Assembly: GCF_900591205.1 (NCBI RefSeq)
Contig: NZ_UUPU01000078.1
Location: forward strand, 30,595-94,594
Length of the DNA: 64,000 nucleotides
Direction: 5' to 3'
Source: Pseudomonas viridiflava
GTDB lineage: Bacteria; Pseudomonadota; Gammaproteobacteria; Pseudomonadales; Pseudomonadaceae
The notes under the pieces are model-generated. The model made no database searches, was not told where the DNA came from, and saw only the letters and a list, made by a program, of their open reading frames with translations. Below are positions 52,200 to 61,311 of the stretch, piece by piece. Each line of letters starts with the position of its first letter. The stretch's first letter is position 1. A program made the translations under genes and the position numbers.

Positions 52200-52412
52200 T
52201 TAGAGCGGCAGGGGTGCGCGTGCCGAAATCAACCGGGCATCACTCACGGCCTGCCAGAAGGCCGCCGGAATCTTCTCTGACAACGCGCCGACGTCTTCGG
52301 CAAGTCGCCCCGGACGACCGGCACCCGCAATTACCGCGGCCACGGCCGGGTGAGCCAGGGAAAACTGTAATGCCGCGGCTTTTACGCTGACCCCGAACAC
52401 CTCGGCAGTCAC
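52200..52412 (-). pseudogene. Aldo/keto reductase, C-terminal remnant
   Basis: About 70 codons that match only the C-terminal end of an aldo/keto reductase (GVSVKAAALQFSLAHPAVAA, VIAGAGRPGRLAEDVGAL, IPAAFWQAVSDARLI). The N-terminal ~260 residues of a normal enzyme, including the catalytic Tyr and Lys, are absent; upstream sequence up to 52484 shows no further homologous frame. It is a truncated remnant next to an intact SDR gene. Confidence 0.75.
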
Positions 52413-52484
52413 TTTGATCGCAGGTTGCGCGAACTGCCGTGGCTGACCTACAACGCCGCTGTGGGCGGCGTGCGGCCGAAACCT

Positions 52485-53396
52485 TCAGGAAGATGCTGAC
52501 CGAGCCTGCTCACGCCCATTGAGGCGCGCCGAAATACCGCTGGAATTGACGAAAATCGCGATCCCGATAAATACCAGCCCAATCGCCACCCACTGCCCCA
52601 GGCTCAGGTGCTCACCCAGAAACACATACGAGGTGAGCAGCCCCGAGACCGGCACCATCAGCGACAGCGGTGCCACAATCGACGCCGGGTATTTCTTCAT
52701 CAGGTTGTTCCACACGCGGTAGCCCACGAGGGTGGTGATATAGCACTGGAAGACAATCGAAAACGCCGCGCCCCAAGTCAGGTCCGCCACCAGGTGCTGC
52801 AACGGCTCGACGCCTTCGAAGCGCAAGGTCATCAACAGCAGGATCGGAATCGAAAACAGACTTGACCAGACGATAAACGCCACCATGTCCTCCGGCTTGT
52901 TGACCTTGACGATCAAGTTGCACAACGACCACGACAACGCCGCCACCAACACCAGCAAAATGCCCAGCGTAGTCGAAGGTTTGTCCGATAAGTGCAGGAT
53001 GATGAACAGCCCCAGCGCAGACAGCAGCATCCCTGCGCCGTGGATGCGACTGATCGGTTCATTCAAAAACAAGCGGCTCATGATGATGGTGAAAAACGCG
53101 CTGAACTGCAGGAACACCGAAGACATCCCGGCCGACAAGCCATTGTGCATCGCCACATTCACCACGCCCCACAGCCCTGCACCAAACAGCACCCCATACG
53201 CCGCCAACGTGGCATAGCTGACGCCCCTTGGCTTGGGGATAAACAGCACCAGCGGCACCGCGCAGAAGGTAAACCGCAACAGCGTCAGCAGGAACGGATC
53301 CAGGGACTGCAAGCCCAGGCCGATCACGGAAAAGTTGGCGCCCCAGATGACCGTTACGCCAAGGCCGGCGAGTAGATCGGTTTTACTCAATTGCAT
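52485..53396 (-). CDS. EamA/DMT family transporter
   Basis: A 303-residue inner-membrane protein with ten helices in two EamA repeats (VTVIWGANFSVIGLGL at the start; ALSWSLCNLIVKVNKPEDM opening the second half; VSGLLTSYVFLGEHLSLGQW near the end). DMT/EamA proteins export amino acids and metabolites such as acylated or siderophore-like compounds. The ATG at 53396 has AAGGGG upstream and lies 10 bases after the stop of the oxygenase-like gene, so the two are one transcription unit. Confidence 0.9.
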   Translation of the reverse strand: MQLSKTDLLAGLGVTVIWGANFSVIGLGLQSLDPFLLTLLRFTFCAVPLVLFIPKPRGVSYATLAAYGVLFGAGLWGVVNVAMHNGLSAGMSSVFLQFSAFFTIIMSRLFLNEPISRIHGAGMLLSALGLFIILHLSDKPSTTLGILLVLVAALSWSLCNLIVKVNKPEDMVAFIVWSSLFSIPILLLMTLRFEGVEPLQHLVADLTWGAAFSIVFQCYITTLVGYRVWNNLMKKYPASIVAPLSLMVPVSGLLTSYVFLGEHLSLGQWVAIGLVFIGIAIFVNSSGISARLNGREQARSASS

Positions 53397-53406
53397 CACG
53401 CGCCCC

Positions 53407-54087
53407 TTACGCCAATGTCTTCGGCTGCATGCCGTAGTACACGAAGTTGTCGAAATCTTCGTGGCGATAGGTGTCGTGGCGCTCGTAGTAGTTGTACACC
53501 ACCGACAGCTTCTGCTCGGTCTCGGTGGGTTCACTGTGATGCAGGGTCTTGCGGCCTTGCATGATCAGCAGCGAGCCTTTGGAGGCGAAGATTCGACGGT
53601 GCTCGATCCAGGGTTTTTCCTGGCTGGGATGGCAGCGCTCGACCTGCATGCACAGCGGCGCTTCCTGGTTGGTGGTGAGAAACAGCAGCACGGTAATCCC
53701 GTTGGTGTCGTAATGCAGCCCAAGGGTGCCGCCCCCAGGCGGATAGGCTTTGATATTGATATCCGAGAGCGGGTACGGCGACACCACCGTGTCGGTGTGG
53801 GTGATCAGGCTGACCAGCGGCACCAGGCTATGGTAGATCGCGGTCAGTTCCGGCAGATGGCGGCGGATAGCGTCGCCCTTGAAGATGTGGTGGTTGTAGG
53901 CGCCACCCAGGTCCGAAACGGCATCGGTGCCCAGGCCCTGGTGTTTGACCAAGTCCACCCCCTGCGCAGCGATAATGCGGTTGACCCGTGCCGCCAGCGC
54001 GTCACACAGGTCCTGCGGAATAAGCCCGCCGATGACCGTAGCAAGGTTGTAGAAGTAGTCGTGCCGGTGTTGATTAACGTTAAACAT
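53407..54087 (-). CDS. Putative 2-oxoglutarate/Fe(II)-dependent oxygenase-like protein
   Basis: A 226-residue protein with the double-stranded beta-helix facial triad: His-x-Asp in LGLHYDTNGITVLLFLT (about 122-124) and a distal His in GRKTLHHSEPTETEQKLSVV, with downstream basic residues that could bind 2-oxoglutarate. It would hydroxylate or otherwise oxidise a small molecule or peptide. The ATG at 54087 is preferred, since GGGAGG lies 6 bases upstream, while an ATG at 54093 touches it. It is coupled to the EamA gene (10-base gap). It may define a biosynthesis-and-export pair; the product is unknown. Confidence 0.8.
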   Translation of the reverse strand: MFNVNQHRHDYFYNLATVIGGLIPQDLCDALAARVNRIIAAQGVDLVKHQGLGTDAVSDLGGAYNHHIFKGDAIRRHLPELTAIYHSLVPLVSLITHTDTVVSPYPLSDINIKAYPPGGGTLGLHYDTNGITVLLFLTTNQEAPLCMQVERCHPSQEKPWIEHRRIFASKGSLLIMQGRKTLHHSEPTETEQKLSVVYNYYERHDTYRHEDFDNFVYYGMQPKTLA

Positions 54088-54251
54088 ATGCATCCTCCCT
54101 GGACAAATTCTGTGCGGGGCGCAATTTACGTAAAGATCTTCAACTCGGTAACTAACCGTACGGTCAGTAGTAAAACCGCGCAAAAGGTGTCTGCGAAAAG
54201 GCAGTTCGCCCCTTCGACAGCACACCCTGCACGGTTAAACGACAGGTTTAA

Positions 54252-55544
54252 TCAGAGCATCTCGCGTATCCGATACCACAGCATCCCCAACGCCAGCAGC
54301 GGCGAGCGCAATGCCTTGCCGCCGGGGAACGTCATGTGCGGCACCTGGCTGAAAATATCCAGACCCTGGCTGGCGCCCGCGTGAATGCCTTCGGCCAGCA
54401 GCCGCGCGCACCAGTGGGTCACGTTCAGCCCATGCCCGGAATAACCCTGGGCGTAGAACACGTTGGGGTACTGGCGCAGCCGGCCGACCTGCGGGAAGCG
54501 GTTGGCGGTGATACCGATCTTGCCGCCCCACTGGAACTCGATGGCCGTGTTCGCCAACTGTGGGAACACCTTGAGCAACTTGGGCTGCATATACGCGGCA
54601 ATGTCCTTCGGATCACGCCCTGAGTAATGGCAGGCACCGCCGAACAACAGGCGCCGGTCGGCGGAAAGTCGGTAGTAATCCAGGCCGACTTTCTGGTCGC
54701 ACAGCGCCAGGTTCTGCGGGATCAGTTGGTTGGCCACGGCCACCGACAGCGGCTCGGTGGCGATGATGTAGCTGCCCGCCGGCAGCACTTTGCCGCTCAG
54801 GCGCGGTTCCAGCTCCTCAAGATGCGCATTGCAGGCGAGCACCAGATTGGCCGCACGCACGCTGCCGGTGGCGCAACGGATATGCACCGTGTCGCCGTGG
54901 ATCAGTTCCAGCACTTCGGTGTGTTCAAAGATCCGCACCCCAAGGGCCTCGGCCACCTGCGCCTCACCCAACACCAGGTTCAGCGGATGCAGATGGCCGG
55001 AGCCCATGTCCACCAACCCTCCGGCATACCGCGTAGAGTCGACCACTTGCTGCAGGTCCTGCGGGCCCACCAGCCGGGTTTGATGACCATAGCCGATCCG
55101 CGCCAGGCGCTCCTGTTCGCCCTTGAACGCGGCGAACTGCGCCGCGGTGTTGGCCAATTCGCAGAAGCCCCAGCGCAGGTCGCAGTCGATGGCATGTTCA
55201 TGAATGCGCTCGCCCACCAGCGCCACCGACTCGATACCCGCACGCTCCAGGTAACGCACGCCCTCCTCGCCCACGTACTTGGCAAAGCCCGAGACGTCAT
55301 GGCCGATACCCCGAATCAACTGCCCACCGTTGCGCCCGCTGGCGCCCCAGCCGATGCGCCGCGCCTCCAGCAGGATCACCGAGAGCCCGCGCTGGGCCAG
55401 CTCGATGGCAGTGTTGACCCCGGTGAAACCGCCGCCGACCACACACACATCGGCGGTCAGATCGGCGTCCAGGCACGGGCGCTCAGGCATGGCATTGGCC
55501 GAGGCACGGTAATAGGAGTTGGCGTGGTCGCTGGCCTGGATCAT
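54252..55544 (-). CDS. FAD-dependent oxidoreductase (gamma-glutamylputrescine oxidase type)
   Basis: A 430-residue FAD enzyme of the DAO/OrdL family: ADVCVVGGGFTGVNTAIELA (about 28-47) is the dinucleotide fold, followed by the typical ARRIGWGASGRNGGQLIRG, and a C-terminal FAD contact QGYSGHGLNVTHWCAR. By family and by neighbours it resembles PuuB, oxidising gamma-glutamylputrescine to the aldehyde. It overlaps the polyamine receptor gene by 4 bases (ATGA). Length and motifs are intact. Confidence 0.88.
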   Translation of the reverse strand: MIQASDHANSYYRASANAMPERPCLDADLTADVCVVGGGFTGVNTAIELAQRGLSVILLEARRIGWGASGRNGGQLIRGIGHDVSGFAKYVGEEGVRYLERAGIESVALVGERIHEHAIDCDLRWGFCELANTAAQFAAFKGEQERLARIGYGHQTRLVGPQDLQQVVDSTRYAGGLVDMGSGHLHPLNLVLGEAQVAEALGVRIFEHTEVLELIHGDTVHIRCATGSVRAANLVLACNAHLEELEPRLSGKVLPAGSYIIATEPLSVAVANQLIPQNLALCDQKVGLDYYRLSADRRLLFGGACHYSGRDPKDIAAYMQPKLLKVFPQLANTAIEFQWGGKIGITANRFPQVGRLRQYPNVFYAQGYSGHGLNVTHWCARLLAEGIHAGASQGLDIFSQVPHMTFPGGKALRSPLLALGMLWYRIREML

Positions 55545-56629
55545 TTATTGGTCTTCACTTTGCTCCAGGCGCGGGTCATCAGGCGCATGGTCGCCGGGGT
55601 GGGTGTGGTGGAAATATAGAGTTTGTCGAGCACTTCCTGGGGCGGGTACACCTCAGGGTTATTCACCAGTTCCGGGTCCATAAACGCCTTGGCCGCCGGG
55701 TTGGCATTCGCGTAGCCGACCGAGGCGCTGACCTTGGCGATCACCTCGGGGTCGAGCAGGTAGTTGATAAAGGCGTGCGCTTCTTTGGGGTTGCTTGCGT
55801 CGGCGGGAATCGCCAGCAAGTCGAACCACAAGTTGGAGCCTTCCTTGGGAATCGAGTAGGCAATGTTCACGCCGTTCTTGGCTTCCTTGGCGCGGTTGGC
55901 GGCCTGGAATACATCGCCGGAATAGCCGAACGCCACGCAGATATCGCCGTTGGCCAAGTCCGAGATGTACTTGGAGGAATGGAAGTAGGTGATATACGGG
56001 CGCAACGTCAGCAGCTTGGCTTCAGCCTGCTTGTAGTCCTCAGGGTTCTCGCTGCGCGGGTCTTTACCCATGTAATTGAGAATCGCCGGGAACAGCTCAT
56101 CGGCCGAATCGAGGAAGGCCACGCCGCACTGGTTGAGTTTCTTGATGTTCTGCGGCTCGAACAGCACCGCCCACGAGTCGATATGGTCGATGCCCAGCAC
56201 TTGCTTGACCTTGTCGACGTTGTAGCCGATGCCGTTGGTGCCCCACAGGTACGGCACCGAGTGCGCATTGCCCGGGTCGTTTTTCTCCAGCAGCTTGAGC
56301 AGTTTGGGGTCGAGGTTCTTGAAGTTGGGCAGCTGCGCGCGGTCCAGCTTGAGAAACGCGCCGGCCTTCACCTGCCGCGCCAGGAAGTGGTTGGACGGCA
56401 CCACCACGTCATACCCGGTGCGCCCCGCCAGCAACTTGCCCTCCAGGGTTTCGTTGGAGTCGAACACGTCGTAGATCGGCTTGATCCCGGTCTTGGCCTG
56501 AAAATCGGCCAGGGTGGTCTCGCCGATATAGTCGGTCCAGTTGTAGACGCTCACCGTTTGTGCGGCGTCGCTGGCGCCGCTGAAGGCGGCCACCAGGGCC
56601 AGTGGGAGAAGCTTTTTCACAAGACGCAT
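55541..56629 (-). CDS. Polyamine ABC substrate-binding protein (PotF/SpuD type)
   Basis: A 362-residue periplasmic receptor with a Sec signal (1-22, ending DAA). Typical PotF/SpuD sequence: TVSVYNWTDYIGETTLADFQ, GYDVVVPSNHFLARQVKAGA, PYLWGTNGIGYNVDKV, and GDICVAFGYSGDVFQAANRA with Trp/Asp/Tyr for diamine binding. It captures putrescine or spermidine for an ABC importer not in this window. It stands between the glutamine-synthetase-like and FAD oxidoreductase genes in one operon. Confidence 0.93.
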   Translation of the reverse strand: MRLVKKLLPLALVAAFSGASDAAQTVSVYNWTDYIGETTLADFQAKTGIKPIYDVFDSNETLEGKLLAGRTGYDVVVPSNHFLARQVKAGAFLKLDRAQLPNFKNLDPKLLKLLEKNDPGNAHSVPYLWGTNGIGYNVDKVKQVLGIDHIDSWAVLFEPQNIKKLNQCGVAFLDSADELFPAILNYMGKDPRSENPEDYKQAEAKLLTLRPYITYFHSSKYISDLANGDICVAFGYSGDVFQAANRAKEAKNGVNIAYSIPKEGSNLWFDLLAIPADASNPKEAHAFINYLLDPEVIAKVSASVGYANANPAAKAFMDPELVNNPEVYPPQEVLDKLYISTTPTPATMRLMTRAWSKVKTNK

Positions 56630-56651
56630 ATCGACACCCCTTTGAGTTTTT

Positions 56652-58010
56652 TTAGACGCTCAACAGCAGGAACTCACGCTCCCAGGAACTGATCACCCGC
56701 TTGAAATTCTCATGCTCGGCGCGCTTGACCGCCACATAGCCACGCACGAACTTGTCGCCCAGGTACTGCTTGACCGTGTCGCACGCCTCCATCCGCGCCA
56801 ACGCGTCCTCAATGGTGATCGGCAGGCGCAGGTTGCGCCGTTCGTAGGCACGGCCTTCCACCGGGGCGCTTGGCTCGATCTGCTCGATCATGCCCAGGTA
56901 GCCGCACAGCAAACTGGCGGCAATCGCCAGGTACGGATTGGCATCGGCGCCCGGCAGGCGGTTTTCCACGCGCATCGCATCGGGGCTGGAGGTGGGCACG
57001 CGCAGGCCGACGGTACGGTTCTCTTCGCCCCACTCCACGTTGACCGGCGCCGAGGTGTCCGGCAGGAAGCGGCGGAACGAGTTGACGTTGGGCGCGAACA
57101 TCGGCAGCAGCTTGGGGATGTACTGTTGCAGGCCGCCGATATGGTGGAGGAACAGCTGGCTCATGTTGCCGTCGGCATCCACGAACACCGGCTTGCCGGT
57201 GGCGATATCCACCACGCTCTGGTGCAGGTGCATGGCGCTGCCCGGCTCGTCGGCTACCGGCTTGGCCATAAAGGTCGCGGCCACGTTGTGCTTGAGCGCG
57301 GCTTCGCGCAAGGTGCGTTTGAACACCGTGATCTGGTCGGCCAGGTCCAGGGCATCGCCGTGGCGGAAGTTGATTTCCATCTGCGCCGGGCCGTCTTCGT
57401 GGATCAGCGTATCGAGGTCCAGGCCCTGGAGCTCGCACCAGTCGTAGACGTCTTCGAACAGCGGGTCGAACTCGTTGGCGGCGTCGATGGAAAACGACTG
57501 GCGCCCGGTTTCGGCGCGGCCGGAGCGGCCCACAGGGGTTTTCAGCGGCAGGTCCGGGTCTTCGCAGCGCTGGGTCAGGTAGAACTCCATTTCCGGCGCG
57601 ACAATCGGCTGCCAGCCTTGGTCGGTATAGAGCTGCAGGACCTTTTTCAGCACGTTGCGCGGTGACAACTCGATGGGGTTGCCCTGCTTGTCGAAGGTGT
57701 CGTGGATCACTATCGCGGTGGGTTCGATAGCCCACGGCACCACGTAGGTAGCGTTGGACACGGGGCGGCAGACCATGTCGATATCGGCCGGGTCGAGCAG
57801 GTCGTAATAAATATCGTCGTCGACAAAGTCCCCGGTTACCGTTTGCAGCAACACACTTTCCGGCAGGCGCATGCCTCGCTCATGCAGGAACTTGTTGGTG
57901 GGCGCAATCTTGCCGCGTGCGATGCCAGTCAAATCACTGATCACGCATTCGACTTCGGTAATCTTGTGTTCTTTCAGCCAGGCGGACAGCTGATCGAAGG
58001 GGGCGTTCAT
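56652..58010 (-). CDS. Glutamine synthetase family protein (gamma-glutamylputrescine synthetase type)
   Basis: A 452-residue glutamine-synthetase-fold ligase. The N-terminal beta-grasp (residues ~5-105) contains ECVISDLTGIARGKIAPTNK. The catalytic half has APEMEFYLTQ (metal Glu), GPAQMEINFRHGDALDLADQ, KPVADEPGSAMHLHQSVVDI (active-site His) and RIxN-like VENRLPGADANPYLAIAASL. These match PuuA/SpuI, which joins glutamate to putrescine at ATP cost, the first step of the Puu route. The start at 58010 gives MNAPFDQLSAWLKE. It is first in the operon with the receptor and FAD enzyme. Confidence 0.92.
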   Translation of the reverse strand: MNAPFDQLSAWLKEHKITEVECVISDLTGIARGKIAPTNKFLHERGMRLPESVLLQTVTGDFVDDDIYYDLLDPADIDMVCRPVSNATYVVPWAIEPTAIVIHDTFDKQGNPIELSPRNVLKKVLQLYTDQGWQPIVAPEMEFYLTQRCEDPDLPLKTPVGRSGRAETGRQSFSIDAANEFDPLFEDVYDWCELQGLDLDTLIHEDGPAQMEINFRHGDALDLADQITVFKRTLREAALKHNVAATFMAKPVADEPGSAMHLHQSVVDIATGKPVFVDADGNMSQLFLHHIGGLQQYIPKLLPMFAPNVNSFRRFLPDTSAPVNVEWGEENRTVGLRVPTSSPDAMRVENRLPGADANPYLAIAASLLCGYLGMIEQIEPSAPVEGRAYERRNLRLPITIEDALARMEACDTVKQYLGDKFVRGYVAVKRAEHENFKRVISSWEREFLLLSV

Positions 58011-58148
58011 AAGGACCTCGTCATGGGTGGGATGCCACGCCGGCTTGTGCTCCCGGCGCATTGGGGTCTATCTTGGGCCAGCCCTGCAACGGCATCTATC
58101 CACTTTGCACGCCCCACAACGCACCAATAGAGTGCGCACGGATCACCC

Positions 58149-59045
58149 ATGACACAGGCAACCGCTTTGCGCGTACAGGCTTTCACCACCGGTGATGTGG
58201 CCGCTCAATGCAGTGCGACACCCGGCTGGGTACAGCAGTACCAGCAAATGTCCCCAGGGCATTTTGCCGGGCAGATCCGCTACCTCGACCTGCAAGGGGT
58301 GCAGGTGTACGAAGAGTGCATGAACACTCGCGTGGAACAGCAGTTCAACGCGCCGCCAGGCTCGCTGGCGTTCTGTTTTGATGGCAGCGACAACGCGCTG
58401 TATATGCTCAATGGCGAAAGCCGCAATACCTGGATTACCCCTGAAAACTACCGCGAAGTGGCCGTGGTGTTCGGCCCGCAGTTCGTGCAGCGCCATGGGT
58501 TGGATGTGGCTAAACTCGACGGCCTGTTCATGGCGCCGCTGACCTGCCGGCAGAACGCGCTGTTCACCCGCTGGCTCAGCGGCACGCTGACGCGTTTGTC
58601 GGCCGTGATCGACCCGCTCAGCCGCGATGCCCTGACCCAACAACTACTCGACGACTGCCTGTTTATTCTCGACAACGCCTGCGTGTGCCTGGACCGCAGC
58701 TCCTTACAGCGCCGCAGCGAAGAACGCCTGTTGATGGCGCGCATTGGCGAATGGGCGGCGGATGCGCCGGATGCAACCGTCAACCTGCTGGAGCTGGCGC
58801 AGATCGCCGGGGTGGCGTTGCGCCAATTGCAGCAAGGGTTCAAGACCTACACCGGGATGAGCCCGGCGCAGTGGTTGAGGTTGCGCCGGTTGAATGGGGC
58901 GCGGCGGGAGTTGTTGACTACGACCAATACCACTGTGGCCGAGGTGGCGATGAATTGGTCGTTCTGGCACCTGGGGCGGTTTTCCAATAGTTATCGGGCG
59001 TTGTTCAAGGAACTGCCGAGCGAAACGCTCAAACGTCAGGGTTGA
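58149..59045 (+). CDS. AraC family transcriptional regulator
   Basis: A 298-residue regulator divergent from the polyamine genes. The N-terminal ~180 residues are a cupin-like sensor (GHFAGQIRYLDLQGVQVYEE) and the C-terminal ~110 hold a double helix-turn-helix (NLLELAQIAGVALRQLQQGF, VAEVAMNWSFWHLGRFSNSY). It probably controls the divergent polyamine operon (138-base gap), given the usual pairing, but this is inference. No strong ribosome site is visible before the ATG. Confidence 0.88.
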   Translation: MTQATALRVQAFTTGDVAAQCSATPGWVQQYQQMSPGHFAGQIRYLDLQGVQVYEECMNTRVEQQFNAPPGSLAFCFDGSDNALYMLNGESRNTWITPENYREVAVVFGPQFVQRHGLDVAKLDGLFMAPLTCRQNALFTRWLSGTLTRLSAVIDPLSRDALTQQLLDDCLFILDNACVCLDRSSLQRRSEERLLMARIGEWAADAPDATVNLLELAQIAGVALRQLQQGFKTYTGMSPAQWLRLRRLNGARRELLTTTNTTVAEVAMNWSFWHLGRFSNSYRALFKELPSETLKRQG

Positions 59046-59062
59046 GACCGGTTGCCGCACAG

Positions 59063-59081
59063 CGCGAGTCATTCTCGAAAA
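59063..59081. promoter_or_regulatory. Weak Fur-box-like sequence
   Basis: CGCGAGTCATTCTCGAAAA, about 85 bases before the receptor gene, matches the Fur consensus at about 11 of 19 positions when aligned with a short offset. It is a suggestion only, with several mismatches. Confidence 0.25.
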
Positions 59082-59148
59082 CTTGTAAAACTGCGCCGTT
59101 ATGCCTAGCTTATGCGCCCCCCGCCCCGCGCTTTAAGGCCCTGCCCCC

Positions 59149-61311
59149 ATGGTTTTGCGTTTTCGTCCCGTCGTCTCGTCACGTTTCGCCCTCGGCCTGC
59201 TGCTCAGCGGCGGCATCGGTAGCAGCCTGGCGGCTGAAATCGAACTGCCCGCAGTAAACGTCCAGGGCCAGGACGAATCCGGCTATCGCGCTCAAACCGC
59301 CTCGGTGGGCGGCTTCGATGAAGCGCCACTGCTGGACACCCCGGCGTCGATCACAGTGATCAATGCGGCGCTGATCAAAGACCAGCAAGCGCGGCTGCTC
59401 AGCGAAGTGCTGCGCAACGACGCCTCGGTCGGCGACAGCTATGCGCCCATCGGCTATTACGAAAACTTTGTGCTGCGCGGCTTCTCGCTGAACGCGGCCA
59501 GCAGCTACAAGATCAACGGGCGCACCATCACCGGTGAGCAGAACGTCGCCCTGGAAAACAAGGAACAAGTGGAAGTGCTCAAGGGCCTGGCTGGCCTGCA
59601 AAGCGGGATATCCGAACCCAGCGGCGTGATCAACTACGTGACCAAGCGGCCGCAGGACGTGCGCTCGGTAACTGTCTCCACCGACGATCGCGGCAGCGGT
59701 TATATCGCCACCGATGTCGGCGGCTGGTTCGGCAGCGAGCAGCAATTCGGCGTGCGCGCCAACGTGGCGCATGAGGACCTCAATTCCTATGTGGAACACG
59801 CCAATGGTCAGCGCGACTTTGTGTCCCTGGCCTTCGACTGGAACATCAGCCCCGATGCCGTGCTGCAACTGGACGCGGAATACCAGAACAAGCAACAGCG
59901 CTCGGTGCCGGGTTATCAATTGCTCGGCGGCACCGAGGTGCCTCATGACGCCTCGCCGAAAAAACTGCTGGGGCACCAGAGCGGTTCCAGGCAAGTGGGC
60001 ATTGATTCGCTGAACCTCAACGGCAAGTTCGAGTACCGCTTCAGCGATCAGTGGAAAGGCAGCGTCAGCGCGGCGCGCAGCAAAGTGGTGATCGACGATT
60101 ACAGCTCGTTTGCCTGGGGCTGTTATGGCTCCACCAGCTGCACCTCGAGCGTGCCGAACTACTTCAGCCCCGAAGGCAACTACGACGTCTACGACTACCG
60201 CAGCCCCGACGACACCCGTCGCGACGACGAAGTGCAGGCGGCGATGACCGGGCTGTTCGACACCGCGGGCCTGGGCCATGAACTGACCTTCGGCACCAGC
60301 GCGTTTCGCCGGGTGATTGACAAGCGCAAGTCAGTCAACGAATACATTGGCACCACCAATATCGAGGTGGATGCCCCCACGTTCCCGCCCACCGACAAAC
60401 CGCTGAACGATAGCCACCGCAACCTCGACAGCCGTCAATACGGCCTGTTCGTCACCGACCGCATCCGCTTCAACGAACAATGGCAAACCCTCCTCGGCGG
60501 GCGCGAAGTGCGCCTGGATGAACAAGCCTTCGACGGCACCACTGGCAACCAGGTCCGCCACACCCAGCAATACGTGTTCCTGCCCCAGGCCGCGTTGATC
60601 TACAAACCGATTGAAAATGTCTCGCTGTACACCAGCTACAGCAAGGGCCTGTCCCTGGGCGGTACGGCACCGTGGTTTGCGGACAACGCCGACGAAACCC
60701 TGGCCCCGACCGTTTCACGGCAGATCGAAGCCGGGGTGAAATACGACTGGCGCCGCATCAGCTTCGCCGCTGCGATATTCCAGACCCGCCAGGCTTATCA
60801 GTACGCCAAGCCCGACGGCGTGGGCCAATTCACCTATGTGCAACAGGGCGAGCAGAAAAACACCGGACTGGAACTGTCGGCCAATGGCTGGGCGACCGAG
60901 CGCCTGCAAGTCGCAACCAGCGTGGCGGCGATTCGCGCACGGGTAACCGGCAGCGGCACGCCCGACTACGAGGGGCACCAGGCGATCAACGTGCCCAAGC
61001 TGCGCGCCAGTGTGTACGCCGACTACGCGCTGCCGTGGGTGAATGGTTTGGCGGTACTCGGCGGTGTGCAATACAGCGCCAAGAAGTACGCCAACCGCAC
61101 GGGCAACGTGGAGGTGGGTGATTATGCGGTGGTCAATGTCGGCAGCCGCTACACCACCAAGGTCGACGGCTACGAGACGGTGTTTCGCCTGAGCGTCGAC
61201 AACCTGTTCGACAAGCGCTACTGGCGCGACGCGGGCGAGTATATGGGCGATGACTACCTGTTCCAGGGCGCGCCACTGACGGCGCGCCTGAGTGCTTCGG
61301 TCAACTTCTGA
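59149..61311 (+). CDS. TonB-dependent siderophore receptor
   Basis: A 720-residue outer-membrane receptor: signal peptide 1-27 (ending SLAA), TonB box-like ELPAVNVQGQ, plug about 45-165 (TPASITVINAALIKDQQA; VEVLKGLAGLQSGISEPSGV), then the barrel ending RLSASVNF. There is no STN domain, unlike the receptor at 16.8 kb. The plug's KGLAGLQSG replaces the common RGPASVLYG form. It overlaps by 11 bases the convergent MFS gene, which may be functionally linked. The siderophore is unknown. Confidence 0.92.
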   Translation: MVLRFRPVVSSRFALGLLLSGGIGSSLAAEIELPAVNVQGQDESGYRAQTASVGGFDEAPLLDTPASITVINAALIKDQQARLLSEVLRNDASVGDSYAPIGYYENFVLRGFSLNAASSYKINGRTITGEQNVALENKEQVEVLKGLAGLQSGISEPSGVINYVTKRPQDVRSVTVSTDDRGSGYIATDVGGWFGSEQQFGVRANVAHEDLNSYVEHANGQRDFVSLAFDWNISPDAVLQLDAEYQNKQQRSVPGYQLLGGTEVPHDASPKKLLGHQSGSRQVGIDSLNLNGKFEYRFSDQWKGSVSAARSKVVIDDYSSFAWGCYGSTSCTSSVPNYFSPEGNYDVYDYRSPDDTRRDDEVQAAMTGLFDTAGLGHELTFGTSAFRRVIDKRKSVNEYIGTTNIEVDAPTFPPTDKPLNDSHRNLDSRQYGLFVTDRIRFNEQWQTLLGGREVRLDEQAFDGTTGNQVRHTQQYVFLPQAALIYKPIENVSLYTSYSKGLSLGGTAPWFADNADETLAPTVSRQIEAGVKYDWRRISFAAAIFQTRQAYQYAKPDGVGQFTYVQQGEQKNTGLELSANGWATERLQVATSVAAIRARVTGSGTPDYEGHQAINVPKLRASVYADYALPWVNGLAVLGGVQYSAKKYANRTGNVEVGDYAVVNVGSRYTTKVDGYETVFRLSVDNLFDKRYWRDAGEYMGDDYLFQGAPLTARLSASVNF

